Assembly: GCF_002024805.1 (NCBI RefSeq)
Contig: NZ_CP014337.1
Location: 2,604,001-2,668,000 of the forward strand
Origin: Elizabethkingia bruuniana
GTDB lineage: Bacteria > Bacteroidota > Bacteroidia > Flavobacteriales > Weeksellaceae
Direction of reading: 5' to 3'
Length of the DNA stretch: 64,000 nucleotides
Part shown: positions 1 through 7,987 of the stretch, one piece after another
Position numbering within the stretch: the first letter of the stretch is position 1
Layout: each line of letters begins with the position of its first letter
The notes under the pieces: generated by a model
Seen by the model: only the letters and a program-made list of their open reading frames with translations
Told to the model about the DNA's origin: nothing
Databases searched by the model: none
Position numbers and translations under genes: made by a program

Positions 1-834
1 TCCCGGCTTTAATTTCAGACTGGTATTATCTGCATTAATCATGGTAATATAATTCACAACATTAGCAGAAATAGTAGGTTGTAATCTTACCTCAGAGACA
101 GTTCCGTTGAAACTTTCATTGGGAAATGCATCTACCGTGAAACTTACTTTCTGACCAGCTTGTACATTCCCTATATCTGCTTCATCAATAGTTGCACGAA
201 CCTGCATTTTCGACAAATCTTTAGCTATGCTAAAAAGAGTCGGTGTACTAAAGCTTGCGGCAACTGTCTGCCCTTCGCTGATATTCCGGTTCAGAACAGT
301 ACCATCTATAGGAGAATAAATACTGGTTAAAGACAGATTTTTATTAGCTGCAGCCAATTGAGCACCCACCGCTCCAACCTGGGCTCTCGAAGCGTTATAA
401 GCATTTTGTGCATTATCATAATCTGCCTTACTTATTGCTCCAACTTTATACAACTGAGATTGTCTGTTGAAGTTGATTTCATTATACGCCTGATTACTTT
501 TAGCACTCTGGAGGTTAGCATTCATTTGCAACATTTGGTCTCTCAATAATTCAGGATCCAGCACAGCCAGAAGCTGCCCTTTTTTCACTTTGGAATTGAA
601 GTCAACATATATATTTTTAATAGTTCCGGATACCTGTGTACCTACAGCTACTGTATCTACAGGTTCTATTTTTCCTGTAGCAGTAATAGACTGAGAAATA
701 TCTCCTATTGTGGGATAAGTTGTTTCCAGCTGAATTTTAGGTGTAGTATCCCTTTTAATCCAATAGAAAAGTCCACCGGCTATCAGGACTCCTAAAATAG
801 TCCATACTAACCATTTTTTATTATTCTTTTTCAT
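1..834 (-). CDS. HlyD/MacA-type periplasmic adaptor of an efflux pump (C-terminus off the window)
   Basis: This is the membrane-fusion (adaptor) subunit of a tripartite exporter, linking an inner-membrane transporter to the TolC-type channel encoded just upstream. Translating the minus strand from ATG at 834-832 gives a Lys-rich start and one hydrophobic segment (about residues 7-25), then a biotinyl/lipoyl-like beta region with TGKIEPVDTVAVGTQVSG, an alpha-helical hairpin rich in Gln, Asn and Ala, and the returning half with SPIDGTVLNRNISEGQTV. That order is typical of MacA-like adaptors. The ATG overlaps the TGA of the channel gene by 4 bases (ATGA), so the two are translationally coupled. 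The gene runs off the left edge, and a MacB-type ATPase/permease would be expected next; that is inference. Confidence 0.93.
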   Translation of the reverse strand, partial: MKKNNKKWLVWTILGVLIAGGLFYWIKRDTTPKIQLETTYPTIGDISQSITATGKIEPVDTVAVGTQVSGTIKNIYVDFNSKVKKGQLLAVLDPELLRDQMLQMNANLQSAKSNQAYNEINFNRQSQLYKVGAISKADYDNAQNAYNASRAQVGAVGAQLAAANKNLSLTSIYSPIDGTVLNRNISEGQTVAASFSTPTLFSIAKDLSKMQVRATIDEADIGNVQAGQKVSFTVDAFPNESFNGTVSEVRLQPTISANVVNYITMINADNTSLKLKPG

Positions 835-2177
835 TGCTTAGTCAATGTTATCGGAGTTCCTGTATAAAAATCGTAAATCTGTTTATTGAGAACAGCTCCA
901 TATTTAGCTTGCAGAAAACTCTGTAAAGCTTGTATATAAAGCAGTCGTTGCTGTTGTAACTGTACATAATCTATAGCTCCCAGTTTTAATTGTGCTTCCA
1001 CAATATCCAAGCTTTGTTTACTAATATCCATTTGCTTTTTAGCTGATGTAAACTGAGCCAGAGAATTCTGAAAACTTATATAAGACTGTTCGACCTGCTG
1101 ATTCAGAACTGTTTTTGTATTCACTAAATCCAGGTTAGCCTGCTCAATCGCAATTTTAGATTTTTCAACACCAGTTTTATAAATTCGGTTATTATATATT
1201 GGAATAGCAAGACTAAGTCCTATTGGTAAATAGAAATTATTTCCCAATTGCGATGTATAGCTTCCATTTCCATTTGTATAATTTGTAGAAGCACTGCTTA
1301 TGACATTCAGCGTTGGCTTAGTAGATGCCTGAGCCATTTTAAGCTGTAAATTGGCATTCTGTATATTCAGCTCTCCAAATCTGATTTCCGGACGCTGATT
1401 CTGAGCCATATTTTCGGCTTCCTGAAGAGCTCTTACTTCGTTACTAACTCCTATACTATCTGGTGCTTGAATCTGGAAATCATATGCTGAAGGTAACTGT
1501 AACAATTGTTTCAGATTAACAATATCTGTACGCAGGTTATTTTGTGCCTGAGTAAGGTTATATTCGTCTTGTGCAACCTGAGATTGTAACTGTAACAGGT
1601 TAAGCTTAGAAATACTTCCTGCATCATATAGCTGTTGTCCTTGTTTCAGTAATACCTGAGTTGTGGAAAGCACCTGTTGTAGAGAAACAATGTTTTCCTT
1701 AGCCATCATAATATTCAGAAACGCCTGAGTAATACTCAAAGTGATATTATTTTCTGCTTCCTGTACAGACAAATCCGCCATCTGTACCAAAAGGTTTTTG
1801 GAAGACTCATTATTCCGGATATAACCGTTATGATAAATGGTCATTGATGAGTTTAGACCAATACTCTGAGAAGGAACTCCTGTAAATTGAAGTCCATTAT
1901 TAGAACTTACAGCTGCAAGACCTTGTGAAACGGAGCCTGTAAGATTCGGATATTTTGCCTGCTGAGCTTGCAGTAAATCCTGACGGGCAGAACTTCCGGA
2001 AAGCCGCAATGAATTAATTGATATATTATTATTTCTGGCATAATCTATACAATTTTCCAGAGTCCATTGTTCAGGATAACCTCCGGTTTGTGAAAAGCCT
2101 TCGGTTATTATAAAGAAACAAATTAAGAGTATAATCTTTGCTTTCATCACGCTTGATTTTGGTGATACTTTGTTCAA
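831..2177 (-). CDS. TolC-family outer-membrane efflux channel
   Basis: The 448-residue protein is a TolC-like outer-membrane factor giving the exit duct for the adaptor encoded immediately downstream. A signal peptide is visible (hydrophobic stretch ending near FSQ, residue 30), followed by WTLENCIDYARNNN, the usual opening of Bacteroidota TolC proteins. Two long Gln/Ala/Leu-rich coiled-coil halves follow, each with the duplicated OEP pattern (for example QLYDAGSISKLNLLQLQSQ and QLKLGAIDYVQLQQQRLLY). Length is normal for the family. It is first in the operon with the adaptor, sharing a 4-base stop/start overlap. The start could also be the internal Met at residue 10 (MKAKIILL), which gives a more compact signal peptide. 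Confidence 0.95.
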   Translation of the reverse strand: MNKVSPKSSVMKAKIILLICFFIITEGFSQTGGYPEQWTLENCIDYARNNNISINSLRLSGSSARQDLLQAQQAKYPNLTGSVSQGLAAVSSNNGLQFTGVPSQSIGLNSSMTIYHNGYIRNNESSKNLLVQMADLSVQEAENNITLSITQAFLNIMMAKENIVSLQQVLSTTQVLLKQGQQLYDAGSISKLNLLQLQSQVAQDEYNLTQAQNNLRTDIVNLKQLLQLPSAYDFQIQAPDSIGVSNEVRALQEAENMAQNQRPEIRFGELNIQNANLQLKMAQASTKPTLNVISSASTNYTNGNGSYTSQLGNNFYLPIGLSLAIPIYNNRIYKTGVEKSKIAIEQANLDLVNTKTVLNQQVEQSYISFQNSLAQFTSAKKQMDISKQSLDIVEAQLKLGAIDYVQLQQQRLLYIQALQSFLQAKYGAVLNKQIYDFYTGTPITLTKQ

Positions 2178-2343
2178 GAAAAAATTAATCCACTCCTACA
2201 TCCGCCAATACATTTAACGCAAATTTAACTTAATTATACAATAATCAAAATAAAAAAGCCATTTTTTAAAAGAAAATATAAATAAGATTAAAATAACCTT
2301 AATATTTCTATATACAATTACAATATGATTTAGATATTCATAA

Positions 2344-2383
2344 TAAAAAATCCCTAAAGATAATCTTCAGGGATTTTTTTATT
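2344..2383 (-). terminator. Rho-independent terminator of the cysteine synthase-like gene
   Basis: An AAATCCCT arm pairs with AGGGATTT around a short AAGATAATCTT hairpin, flanked by A and T runs. It begins right at the stop codon of the minus-strand gene to its right. The T-run on the minus strand makes it a good intrinsic terminator. Confidence 0.8.
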
Positions 2384-3364
2384 TTACAACCAGCCTTGGG
2401 CTTTCATCCATTCATCATTGTATATTTTCCCTACATAGCGGCTGCCATGATCGTGTAATAATACAACGACAACATCATCTTTCGTAAATCGGTCCTTCAT
2501 TTGCACCAGAGCTGCAATAGCACTACCTGCAGAATACCCGCAAAAGATGCCTTCTTCCAGAGCCAGCTTTCTGGCATAGATTGCCCCGTCTTTATCGGTT
2601 ACTTTTTCGAAATGATCAATAACAGTCATATCATAATTCTCCGGGATGATATCCTCTCCAATACCTTCCGTAATATAGGTATGAATTAAAGACTTATCAA
2701 TTTCTCCGGTTTCATGGAAATGTTTCAGAATAGAGCCGTAAGTATCTATCCCGATAACCTGAATATCCGGATTTTGTTCTTTGAAGAATGTTCCACAACC
2801 CGTAACAGTTCCACCAGTACCAGCTCCTGCAACAAAATGAGTAAGTTTACCTTCAGTCTGTTTCCAAATCTCTGGTGCTGTACTTTCATAGTGAGCTTGT
2901 CTGTTGGATGGATTGTCATACTGGTTTACATACCAGCCATTAGGTGTTTCCTGAGCCAGTCTTTTAGAAACCGAGTAATAAGATCTTTTACTTTCTGGTG
3001 GTACATCAGTTGGACATACAATAACCTCAGCACCTACAGCTCTAAGTATATCACATTTCTCTTTAGACTGTTTATCATTCGTCACAAAAATACATTTGTA
3101 TCCTTTGATAATTGCTGCTAAAGCCAGTCCCATTCCAGTATTTCCGGATGTTCCTTCAATAATGGTCCCTCCTGGTTTTAGTCTTCCGTCCTTTTCTGCA
3201 TCTTCTATCATCTTCAGTGCCATACGGTCTTTCACCGAATTGCCCGGATTAAAGGTTTCTACCTTGGCCAGAACCAAAGCAGGGAAATCTTCACCCAACA
3301 CTCTGTTTAGCTTTACTAATGGTGTATTCCCAATAGTCTCCAGAATATTATTTGCGTATTCCAT
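2384..3364 (-). CDS. PLP-dependent cysteine synthase / cystathionine beta-synthase family protein
   Basis: A fold-type II PLP enzyme of the CysK/CysM/CBS family, 326 residues, probably cytoplasmic. It would perform beta-replacement on O-acetylserine or serine. The sequence shows the opening NNILETIGNTPLVKLNRV, the PLP lysine in NPGNSVKDRM (K45), the substrate loop EGTSGNTG (70-77) and the glycine-rich phosphate loop AGAGTGGTVTGCG. The long C-terminal part (YITEGIGEDIIPENYD) resembles the cystathionine beta-synthase-like branch, but the regulatory CBS domains are absent. Whether the product is cysteine or cystathionine cannot be decided from sequence. It stands alone with its own terminator. 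Confidence in family is high, in substrate low. Confidence 0.92.
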   Translation of the reverse strand: MEYANNILETIGNTPLVKLNRVLGEDFPALVLAKVETFNPGNSVKDRMALKMIEDAEKDGRLKPGGTIIEGTSGNTGMGLALAAIIKGYKCIFVTNDKQSKEKCDILRAVGAEVIVCPTDVPPESKRSYYSVSKRLAQETPNGWYVNQYDNPSNRQAHYESTAPEIWKQTEGKLTHFVAGAGTGGTVTGCGTFFKEQNPDIQVIGIDTYGSILKHFHETGEIDKSLIHTYITEGIGEDIIPENYDMTVIDHFEKVTDKDGAIYARKLALEEGIFCGYSAGSAIAALVQMKDRFTKDDVVVVLLHDHGSRYVGKIYNDEWMKAQGWL

Positions 3365-3421
3365 TTATGATTTAATTTATTATTAGGGTAATTTTTAATT
3401 TAAAAGAAATATATCACTTTT

Positions 3422-4453
3422 TTAGAAATCGAGTTTCTTAATCAGTTTTCCGTTTTCATCCAGGAAATATACTTCATAGCTTGTTCCGTCAAAGCTTTTA
3501 ACAATCTCAAAAACTCTGTGTTTATACTGAACCGGAAGACTGTCCACATAACGTTTCTTATCTTCAGGTAGTTGGTCGTAAGTAATGACTTTTTCGAATT
3601 CAAAACCTTCGGACCATTTAAATTCAATAGTGTAGTTATCTTCAGACCATGCTAAATGGCTTCTGAATCCTTTTCTTTCCCATGTAGTATACAAACTGGC
3701 ATTTTCGTCTTTCTGAGCTTTTGTAAAAAAGCCCACCAACATAATGACTCCGGATATTACCATTGCAGAGAAACCAATCTGATGAAACCATTTTATACTG
3801 ATCTTTGGTAAAATTTTCTTCATAACATAGGAAGAAAGTATTGCAGCCGCTGCAACAACCAATCCTACTTTCAGTACCATTAATGTAAAAAGTCCGAAAT
3901 AGATGTACATAATAAGCTTTACAATATGCAATACTACTTCGTTTGCTGCTCTGGTAGCTACAATCTGCTGATTGGTCATCCCGAATCTCAAATAAAACCT
4001 GTTAAACAAAAGCCCAACAGCACCAGTAATTCCGGATATAAATCCTGCAAAGAAACCAATGATCAGCAAGGACCATGATTTCAGCCCTTTTTCGGTTTCA
4101 TAATCTTTCTTTTTATTCTTGAATACCTGCGGAAGATTACTGATAAGGAAAATGGACATTAATAATTCTATCCAGATTGGATTAATATAACTCAGCATCC
4201 AGCTTCCCAACCATGCAGCCGGCAAAGCTGTTGGCAGAAAGTAACGGACCACTTTCCAATTAATATCTTTGTAAAAAATAGCAATCCTGGACACAGAGCT
4301 GCTGGCAGTACCAATTGATAAAGCTGCAGGAACCTGAACTACTGGCAAGAAACGATTAAGAACAGGAATAAGCATTAGGCCTGCACCTCCTCCGCATATT
4401 GCGCTTATACCAAATGCAAGAAAGCTGCAAATAAAAACTATTAGATAAAACAT
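3422..4453 (-). CDS. TauE/SafE-family sulfite/anion exporter with extra C-terminal domain
   Basis: An inner-membrane transporter of the TauE/SafE (DUF81) family, 343 residues. The first 245 residues hold about eight hydrophobic segments with typical glycine-rich turns (ISAICGGGAGLMLIPVLNRF near the start, FFAGFISGITGAVGLLFNRF at the repeat). A charged extension of about 95 residues follows, ending SYEVYFLDENGKLIKKLDF, which looks like a single PepSY-like module and is not part of the usual family (about 250 residues). The ATG directly abuts the TAG of the upstream permease gene (no gap), so the two are almost certainly one transcript. The substrate is unknown; sulfite or sulfonate is the family default, and a cysteine-metabolism gene lies next door. 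Confidence 0.9.
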   Translation of the reverse strand: MFYLIVFICSFLAFGISAICGGGAGLMLIPVLNRFLPVVQVPAALSIGTASSSVSRIAIFYKDINWKVVRYFLPTALPAAWLGSWMLSYINPIWIELLMSIFLISNLPQVFKNKKKDYETEKGLKSWSLLIIGFFAGFISGITGAVGLLFNRFYLRFGMTNQQIVATRAANEVVLHIVKLIMYIYFGLFTLMVLKVGLVVAAAAILSSYVMKKILPKISIKWFHQIGFSAMVISGVIMLVGFFTKAQKDENASLYTTWERKGFRSHLAWSEDNYTIEFKWSEGFEFEKVITYDQLPEDKKRYVDSLPVQYKHRVFEIVKSFDGTSYEVYFLDENGKLIKKLDF

Positions 4454-5683
4454 CTAGTTATATTTTATAGACTTTACAGGCGATATCTTACTAATCAGGT
4501 AACTTGGTACAATCATCGCCAAAGCAGCAATCAGAAGGATCCCTATAGAAATCCCAAGAATATAGAGAATATTAAGATCTACCGGAACTACACTGATAAA
4601 GTAATTATCCGGATTCAGTTTTATAATCCCAAAGTATTTCTGAATAAATAATAAACCCAGTCCGATAAGATTCCCGGCCACAAGCCCCGGAACCATAATA
4701 AGAAGTGTATTGTTAATAAATACCGAACGAATCTGGAAATTAGTTGCTCCCAATGTCTTCAGTACACCAATAGAATTAGTTCTTTCTATAATAAGAATTA
4801 GCAACACCATGATAATATTGATCACAACTACGATAAGCATAATTGCGATAATCAATCCAATATTGGTATCAAATATATTCACCCAGTCATTAATCTGCGG
4901 GTACATTTCTGTCGCTTTTTCTGCATAGTTTTTATAGCCTATCAGCTCTTCTATTTTAGGGTACTCTTTATCTATGTCATCAATGTCTTTCAGATAAATA
5001 TCCAGTCCGCCAATGTCGGACTTTTCCATTCCCTGAATTTTCCGAACCTGATTAATATCCCCTATTACAAAAAGATCATCGATAAGTTTGATATCTGTTT
5101 TATAGATTCCGGCTACTTCAAATTTTCGATAAACAGGTTTTTGATCTTCTTTAGAAAATATGGCTACTATAGAGTCCTTAACCTTCAGGCCAAGGTCTGT
5201 AGCAATTTTACCAGATACAATAACCTCATTGTTATATCCATTTTCATCATATTTCGGAATACTTCCGGAAATCATAAATTTCTCAAAGCGCTCTCTGTCA
5301 AAATCTTTACCTACGCCTTTATATACAACTCCGTCAAAGCTTTTCTCATTCCTCATTATACCACTTACCATAGCATAGGACTGAACTGAAGCTACAGAAG
5401 GAGTGTTTTGGATTTTATTATAATCCAGTCCTGCTTTATTGAGTACAGAAGAAGTATAAGAGTTATCCGATTGTGCGGACTTTACAGAAATATGACCGGA
5501 AAAATCTGCCATTCTTTCCTTAATCGCTTTCTTCGCTCCCAATCCGGTACAAACTGTAATAAGAGATACTATAATCCCTAATGCTACAGAAAGCCTCCCT
5601 ATAAATATTATAATTCGGGAAAGGTTATTTTTGTTATCCTTGGAAAATGCTATCTTGCGTGAATAATATAAAGGAAATTTCAA
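4454..5683 (-). CDS. FtsX/LolC-type ABC transporter permease
   Basis: An inner-membrane permease of the MacB/LolC-E/FtsX class, about 409 residues. The family start is KFPLYYSRKIAFSKDNKNN, so I chose TTG at 5683-5681. A longer reading from TTG at 5704 would overlap the divergent gene. One TM segment lies near the N-terminus (FIGRLSVALGIIVSLITV), then a large periplasmic domain, then three C-terminal TM segments (around residues 270-405) with the FtsX-type stretch ERTNSIGVLKTLGATNFQIR. No ATPase gene is adjacent; Bacteroidota often encode the LolD-like ATPase elsewhere. A role in lipoprotein release is likely but inferred. It is followed without gap by the TauE-like gene. Confidence 0.9.
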   Translation of the reverse strand: MKFPLYYSRKIAFSKDNKNNLSRIIIFIGRLSVALGIIVSLITVCTGLGAKKAIKERMADFSGHISVKSAQSDNSYTSSVLNKAGLDYNKIQNTPSVASVQSYAMVSGIMRNEKSFDGVVYKGVGKDFDRERFEKFMISGSIPKYDENGYNNEVIVSGKIATDLGLKVKDSIVAIFSKEDQKPVYRKFEVAGIYKTDIKLIDDLFVIGDINQVRKIQGMEKSDIGGLDIYLKDIDDIDKEYPKIEELIGYKNYAEKATEMYPQINDWVNIFDTNIGLIIAIMLIVVVINIIMVLLILIIERTNSIGVLKTLGATNFQIRSVFINNTLLIMVPGLVAGNLIGLGLLFIQKYFGIIKLNPDNYFISVVPVDLNILYILGISIGILLIAALAMIVPSYLISKISPVKSIKYN

Positions 5684-5687
5684 CAGT

Positions 5688-6890
5688 ATGAATTTTAGCC
5701 TCAAAATTAAAAATTTAGTTCTGATCTGCCTAATCTATTTTGGCTTTCAGTCATTTTTTAATGCTCAGAATACCACAACATTTAAAACCGGAGCCGATCA
5801 GCCGGAGGTATACCTGCCCTTATTAAAAAATAAAAAAGTAATTGTTCTAACCAATCAGACAGGTGTACTTAGCGATAGTAAACATACTCATCTTGTAGAT
5901 TTTCTTATTTCTAAAAAAGTAAATATTACCAAAATATTCACACCTGAGCATGGTTTCAGAGGAAATGCCGATGCCGGAGAGCATGTAAAAAGTGATATAG
6001 ATAAGCAAACCGGTTTGCCCATTGTTTCTTTATACGGAAACAATAGAAAACCAAAACCAGAACAAATTAATGATTCCGATATCATTCTATTCGATTTACA
6101 GGATGTAGGTGTCAGATTTTATACTTATATATCCACATTAACTTATGTAATGGAAGCTGCTGCCGAAGCGGGTAAAGAAGTTATTGTACTGGACAGACCA
6201 AATCCACACGATGGTTACACAGACGGTCCTGTACTAAATAAAAAATGGACATCTTTTGTAGGCATGCACGAAATTCCGGTTATATATGGTTTAACCATTG
6301 GTGAATATGGCAATATGGTAAATGGTGAGGGCTGGCTTAAAAATGGTATCAAAGCTAAATATACTGTCGTTAAAATGGCCAATTACCACAAAAAGCAACG
6401 TTATGGTGTATTAGAAAAGCCATCCCCTAATCTTCCAAATGATAAAGCGATTAACCTCTATCCAAGCCTTTGCTTTTTTGAAGGAGCTAATATCTCTCTA
6501 GGCCGCGGAACAGAATTTCCTTTCCAGGCTTACGGATCTCCTTATACAAAAGATTTCAGTTTTAAATTTACACCAAAACCGTCTTATGGGTCTAAAAACC
6601 CACCACTCAACGGTCAGGAATGTTTCGGTGAAGACCTAAGAAATTATCCGGAAGCATTAACCGGAATTAATCTTGAATGGCTGATCAAAGCTTATAAAGA
6701 TTACAAAAGCCCTGCGGGTAAAGGTGATTTCTTCCTGAAAAATCTATTCTTTGATACGCTTGCAGGATCTGATCAACTGAGAAAGCAGATTATAGGTGGA
6801 ATGTCTCAGGAGCAGATTAAAACTTCATGGAAAAAAGGACTTGAAGACTTTGAGAAAACAAGACAGAAATATGTTGTTTACCCTAACTAA
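5688..6890 (+). CDS. DUF1343 protein, NamZ-type exo-beta-N-acetylmuramidase
   Basis: An exported protein of 400 residues with a clear signal peptide (hydrophobic residues 8-25, ending FNAQ). It carries the DUF1343 hallmarks: VIVLTNQTGV, IFTPEHGFRG (E and H near residue 85), LFDLQDVGVRFYTYISTL, VLDRPNPHDG and ISLGRGTEFPFQ. The characterised member is Bacteroidota NamZ, which removes terminal N-acetylmuramic acid from peptidoglycan fragments, so a role in cell-wall recycling is likely. It is transcribed divergently from the permease gene, with start codons only 4 bases apart, so any promoter must lie inside the neighbouring coding sequence. Family assignment is secure; the exact reaction comes from homologues. 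Confidence 0.93.
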   Translation: MNFSLKIKNLVLICLIYFGFQSFFNAQNTTTFKTGADQPEVYLPLLKNKKVIVLTNQTGVLSDSKHTHLVDFLISKKVNITKIFTPEHGFRGNADAGEHVKSDIDKQTGLPIVSLYGNNRKPKPEQINDSDIILFDLQDVGVRFYTYISTLTYVMEAAAEAGKEVIVLDRPNPHDGYTDGPVLNKKWTSFVGMHEIPVIYGLTIGEYGNMVNGEGWLKNGIKAKYTVVKMANYHKKQRYGVLEKPSPNLPNDKAINLYPSLCFFEGANISLGRGTEFPFQAYGSPYTKDFSFKFTPKPSYGSKNPPLNGQECFGEDLRNYPEALTGINLEWLIKAYKDYKSPAGKGDFFLKNLFFDTLAGSDQLRKQIIGGMSQEQIKTSWKKGLEDFEKTRQKYVVYPN

Positions 6891-6920
6891 GTTAGAAGTT
6901 AGTGCAAAGTTAATTGTATT

Positions 6921-6950
6921 ATATATGTTGTTATATGTTGTTATATGTTT
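6921..6950. repeat. Short tandem repeat, about three copies of a ttatatgttg decamer
   Basis: Three near-identical 10-base units (atatatgttg, ttatatgttg, ttatatgttt) lie 30 bases after the NamZ-like gene. No function is visible. Confidence 0.8.
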
Positions 6951-7063
6951 TATATAAACAATCCATATAAAATCACAAATAATACAGTTTTGCGGTTCCA
7001 CAGTTTGCATAACATCAGAAGTACAAAATTAGAATATAAATATTCAGCTTATTTATAAAAGTA

Positions 7064-7090
7064 AAGGCTCCGGAATTCCGGAGCCTCTTA
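7064..7090. terminator. Bidirectional terminator hairpin
   Basis: A perfect 20-base palindrome, GGCTCCGGAATTCCGGAGCC at 7066-7085, is flanked by AAA on the left and TCTTATTTTT on the right. It lies between convergent genes and can end both the NamZ-like transcript and the small membrane-protein transcript. Confidence 0.8.
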
Positions 7091-7094
7091 TTTT

Positions 7095-7310
7095 TCAGTC
7101 TATATCGTGATGTTTATTATCACCGCCTTTTCCACGCTGATAAATAATAAGTCCGATCGCAATTCCTACTGCTCCGGCCCCACCATTCATTAGTGCTCTG
7201 GATAATTTATCCGGCGCATCATTTCCTATATAATTCATCAGGAAAACAATAATGAAGGTCAATACGATAATAACGTAATACTTGGAATTATTAAATAAGT
7301 CTTTCATCAT
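7095..7310 (-). CDS. Small membrane protein, unknown function
   Basis: A 71-residue protein with two probable TM helices (about residues 11-28 and 42-60, the second glycine-rich: GGAGAVGIAIGLIIYQ) and a polar His/Asp-rich tail. I do not recognise a family. Its ATG shares one base with the TAA of the upstream outer-membrane-like gene (TAATG), so the two are cotranscribed and coupled, which argues that it is a real gene. Confidence 0.7.
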   Translation of the reverse strand: MMKDLFNNSKYYVIIVLTFIIVFLMNYIGNDAPDKLSRALMNGGAGAVGIAIGLIIYQRGKGGDNKHHDID

Positions 7311-7879
7311 TAAAATTTATAAGAAATCATTGCTCCGCCACGGAAAGGAATAAATTCACCACTCTTATTCCAAGCCTGTGCAGAATCATAACGTTGTCTC
7401 GGGTATTTATCTTTATACCATCCATGGTAAAAACTCTGGGATGTACCACCTCCTACATAAAAATCTATACTCCAACGATTGCTTAACTTCATCTGATAAC
7501 CAACGGTAGCACCCAACATAAAGTTAAATCCTTTCTGATATCTATCATTTAGATCCCAATAATTCCATTTTTGCATATTATAGACTCCCATACCCGCATT
7601 AGCTCCTACATACCATTTTTCCATGGCTTTTGTAAAATAATAACGAGCTTCTACATGTCCCATATAAATCTGCAAGTGTCTTCCTGTAAAAGATTTCCAA
7701 GGAGAGATAAAAACATCAGCCTGACCAGTCCAGTGTTGATTAAAAGCGTGTTCGTATCCTACATTCAAAATCCCAAGAGGTGCAAAAAGCATATTTCCCT
7801 TTATCTGATTCTTATACTCCTGTGCACGCACCTCGCCAAGGGAAAGCATTAGGATAAAAACCGCTAATATTTTTTTCAT
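7310..7879 (-). CDS. DUF3575-like outer-membrane beta-barrel protein
   Basis: A 189-residue exported protein with a signal peptide ending near RAQ (residue 19). It then opens with NQIKGNMLFAPLGILNVGYEH and continues with alternating aromatic beta-strands (HVEARYYFTK, WYVGANAGMGVYN, WSIDFYVGGG) ending in the barrel-type ISYKF. This matches DUF3575 outer-membrane proteins common in Bacteroidota. The molecular function is unknown. It is first in a two-gene unit with the small membrane protein. The Phe C-terminus fits insertion by the Bam machinery. Confidence 0.85.
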   Translation of the reverse strand: MKKILAVFILMLSLGEVRAQEYKNQIKGNMLFAPLGILNVGYEHAFNQHWTGQADVFISPWKSFTGRHLQIYMGHVEARYYFTKAMEKWYVGANAGMGVYNMQKWNYWDLNDRYQKGFNFMLGATVGYQMKLSNRWSIDFYVGGGTSQSFYHGWYKDKYPRQRYDSAQAWNKSGEFIPFRGGAMISYKF

Positions 7880-7924
7880 AATTAAATTTTCGCTACGAAA
7901 TTATCGATTTTAGATTTCGCCCAC

Positions 7925-7953
7925 AAAAAAAGCTGCCCAAAAGCAGCTTTTTT
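7925..7953 (-). terminator. Terminator after the thioredoxin-TPR gene
   Basis: AAAAGCTGC pairs with GCAGCTTTT around CCCAAAA, and A/T runs on both sides make it usable in either direction. It lies 35 bases beyond the stop codon of the minus-strand thioredoxin gene. Confidence 0.82.
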
Positions 7954-7980
7954 AATATATTTTAATATATTTTAATATAT
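7951..7980. repeat. Three exact copies of the decamer tttaatatat
   Basis: The 10-base unit is repeated three times without change between the terminator and the stop codon of the thioredoxin gene. It is probably a slippage product with no visible role. Confidence 0.85.
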
Positions 7981-7987
7981 CAGAAGC

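Noticed and set aside
2501-3386. Plus-strand ORFs of 62, 135 and 96 codons opposite the cysteine synthase-like gene
   Set aside because: They lie antisense within a well-conserved gene, have no family-like features and are explained by its codon bias.
5684-5704. Longer start (TTG at 5704) for the LolC-type permease
   Set aside because: It would overlap the divergent NamZ-like start, and family members begin at KFPLYYS, which follows the TTG at 5683.
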